From positions 1 to 64,000 of the forward strand of contig NZ_AUJX01000006.1 of the NCBI RefSeq assembly GCF_000424445.1: 64,000 nt of DNA, read 5' to 3'. Made by a program: the position numbers and the translations under genes. Below, piece after piece: positions 62,822-64,000 of the stretch (positions are counted from its first letter, which is position 1; each line of letters opens with the position of its first letter). The stretch is from Oribacterium sp. NK2B42 (GTDB lineage: Bacteria > Bacillota > Clostridia > Lachnospirales > Lachnospiraceae). A model generated the notes under the pieces. That model did no database searches and was not told the origin of the DNA. It worked only from the letters and a program-made list of their open reading frames with translations.

Positions 62822-64000
62822 ATGGCAGAGTCAATGAAAGGTCTGCACAGAACGTGCAGATGTACAGAGCTTGATGAATCATTTATCGGAAAAGAAGTGA
62901 CCATGATGGGCTGGGTTCAGAAATCCAGAAACAAGGGTGGTCTTATCTTCACAGATCTTCGTGATCGTTCCGGAATCTTACAGATCATTTTTGAGGAAGC
63001 AGACTGCGGCAAAGAGGTATTTGAGAAGGCAGCAAAGCTTCGTTCAGAGTTCGTAATTGCAGTAACCGGTATCGTTCGTTCCCGTGGCAAGGACGCCAAC
63101 AAGGACATGAAGACCGGTTCCATCGAAATCTCAGCAAGATCACTTCGTATCCTTTCCGAATCAGAGACTCCGCCATTCCCTATCGAGGACGGAATCACAA
63201 CAAATGAGAATGTCCGTCTCAAGTACAGATATCTCGACCTCAGAAGACCTGAGCTTGCACAGCGTATCATGACCCGTGCGAAGCTTGCCTTCTGCATCCG
63301 TAAGTTCATGATGGATAACGGCTTCCTTGAGATCGAGACTCCAACACTTATCAAGTCAACACCTGAAGGCGCAAGAGATTTCCTTGTACCTTCACGTATG
63401 CACCACGGTTCTTTCTACGCTCTTCCGCAGTCACCGCAGCTTCTTAAGCAGCTTCTCATGGTATCCGGCTTTGACCGTTACTTCCAGCTTGCAAGATGCT
63501 ATCGTGACGAGGATCTCCGTGCAGACCGTCAGCCGGAGTTCACACAGGTAGATATGGAGCTTTCCTTCGTAGACGTTGATGACGTTATCGAAGTAAATGA
63601 GAGACTCCTTCAGTACATCTTTAAGGAGATCTGCAATGTAGACATTGAGCTTCCTATCCGCCGCATGAAGTGGATAGATGCCATGAACAGCTACGGTTCA
63701 GACAAGCCTGATATGCGTTTCGAGATGCTTCTTCAGGATGTTACCGAGGCTGTTAAGGATTGTGGTTTCGCCGTATTCGCAAACTGCGCTAAGGACGGCG
63801 GTGTGATCAAGGGTCTCAATGTTAAGGGCCAGGCAAAGATGCCTCGTAAGCAGATTGACAAGTACACAGAGTTCGTTAAGGGCTATGGCGCAAAGGGTCT
63901 TGCTTACCTTGCAATCAACGAGGATGGTACTTACAAGTCCTCCTTCGCAAAGTTCATGACAGAAGAAGAGCTTAAGGCTCTTGTTGATGCAATGGGCGGT
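62822..64000 (+). CDS. aspS: aspartyl-tRNA synthetase (3' end outside window)
   Basis: The first 393 residues of an expected 590-600. The N-terminal OB-fold anticodon domain has MGWVQKSRNKGGLIFTDLRD. Class II motif 1 (KLAFCIRKFMMDNGFLEIET) and motif 2 (YFQLARCYRDEDLRADRQPE) follow, with the bacterial-type GAD insertion domain starting near residue 300. AGAGGTAATACTT precedes the ATG at 62822. The preceding 176-base gap holds a small CGCATA/ATGCG hairpin but no clear promoter or T-box. Confidence 0.93.
   Translation, partial: MAESMKGLHRTCRCTELDESFIGKEVTMMGWVQKSRNKGGLIFTDLRDRSGILQIIFEEADCGKEVFEKAAKLRSEFVIAVTGIVRSRGKDANKDMKTGSIEISARSLRILSESETPPFPIEDGITTNENVRLKYRYLDLRRPELAQRIMTRAKLAFCIRKFMMDNGFLEIETPTLIKSTPEGARDFLVPSRMHHGSFYALPQSPQLLKQLLMVSGFDRYFQLARCYRDEDLRADRQPEFTQVDMELSFVDVDDVIEVNERLLQYIFKEICNVDIELPIRRMKWIDAMNSYGSDKPDMRFEMLLQDVTEAVKDCGFAVFANCAKDGGVIKGLNVKGQAKMPRKQIDKYTEFVKGYGAKGLAYLAINEDGTYKSSFAKFMTEEELKALVDAMGG

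Overview
The window looks like chromosomal DNA of an anaerobic, motile-type Lachnospiraceae bacterium (Butyrivibrio, Pseudobutyrivibrio or a close relative). This is inferred from gene content and style: moderate G+C, strong AGGAGG-type ribosome sites, meso-diaminopimelate dehydrogenase, pyruvate formate-lyase with a divergent Rrf2 regulator, glycogen phosphorylase, multi-domain c-di-GMP enzymes, a giant 2-hydroxyacyl-CoA dehydratase activator fusion, and several proteins of a type common in that family. No species is claimed. Most of the window is core metabolism and housekeeping. The accessory content is one insertion-sequence end, dispersed hairpin repeats and a three-copy structured element.

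Layout. 1-314: right end of an insertion sequence that has removed the 5' end of a HAD phosphatase gene. 315-7947: aminopeptidase P, AlaX tRNA-editing protein, diaminopimelate dehydrogenase, a secreted wall-binding protein, a LysR regulator and a membrane-anchored PTS IIB-like protein that lacks its phospho-accepting Cys. 8197-14002: ileS and glgP. 14118-20706: a GNAT protein with an apparently leaderless start (minus strand), then a plus-strand run of membrane proteins, an M29 aminopeptidase, an 8-oxoguanine glycosylase and a D,D-carboxypeptidase. 21293-26197: a complete branched-chain amino acid ABC transporter (livJ-H-M-G-F order). 26383-35897: a diguanylate cyclase, dapF, carAB, a divergent carbamate kinase and a glycosyltransferase. 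36163-36501: three tRNAs (Val, Met, Ser). 36718-42110: a 1242-residue c-di-GMP phosphodiesterase and three small proteins of unknown role. 42234-46458: tRNA-Arg, an Rrf2 regulator with cluster-type cysteines, and pflB-pflA. 46734-52314: a HerA/YjgR-like ATPase, a CPBP protease, recJ and glyA. 52637-64000: the 1460-residue activator fusion, a rhomboid-like pseudoprotease with pyk, lysA, hisS and the first two thirds of aspS.

How genes work together. ddh, dapF and lysA, at three separate loci, give both D,L-diaminopimelate and lysine. carAB makes carbamoyl phosphate and is followed by a carbamate-kinase-like gene, which could interconvert the same metabolite with ATP. pyk and pflBA are the lower end of mixed-acid fermentation. 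A diguanylate cyclase with a product-inhibition site and a large EAL phosphodiesterase imply c-di-GMP signalling.

The most unusual signal is a 155-159 nt element present three times (20808-20962, 46504-46658, 52460-52618). Its core is strongly conserved, while the outer arms and the central hairpin differ in sequence and still pair. That is the pattern of a structured RNA or of a hairpin-type mobile element. I do not recognise the family. A second family of short hairpins (15068, 36547, 42124, 59675) shares a GGTTCTC...GAGAACC apex with variable paired arms, and two further palindromes (42456, 61175) share a GGGGACGGGGTT core.
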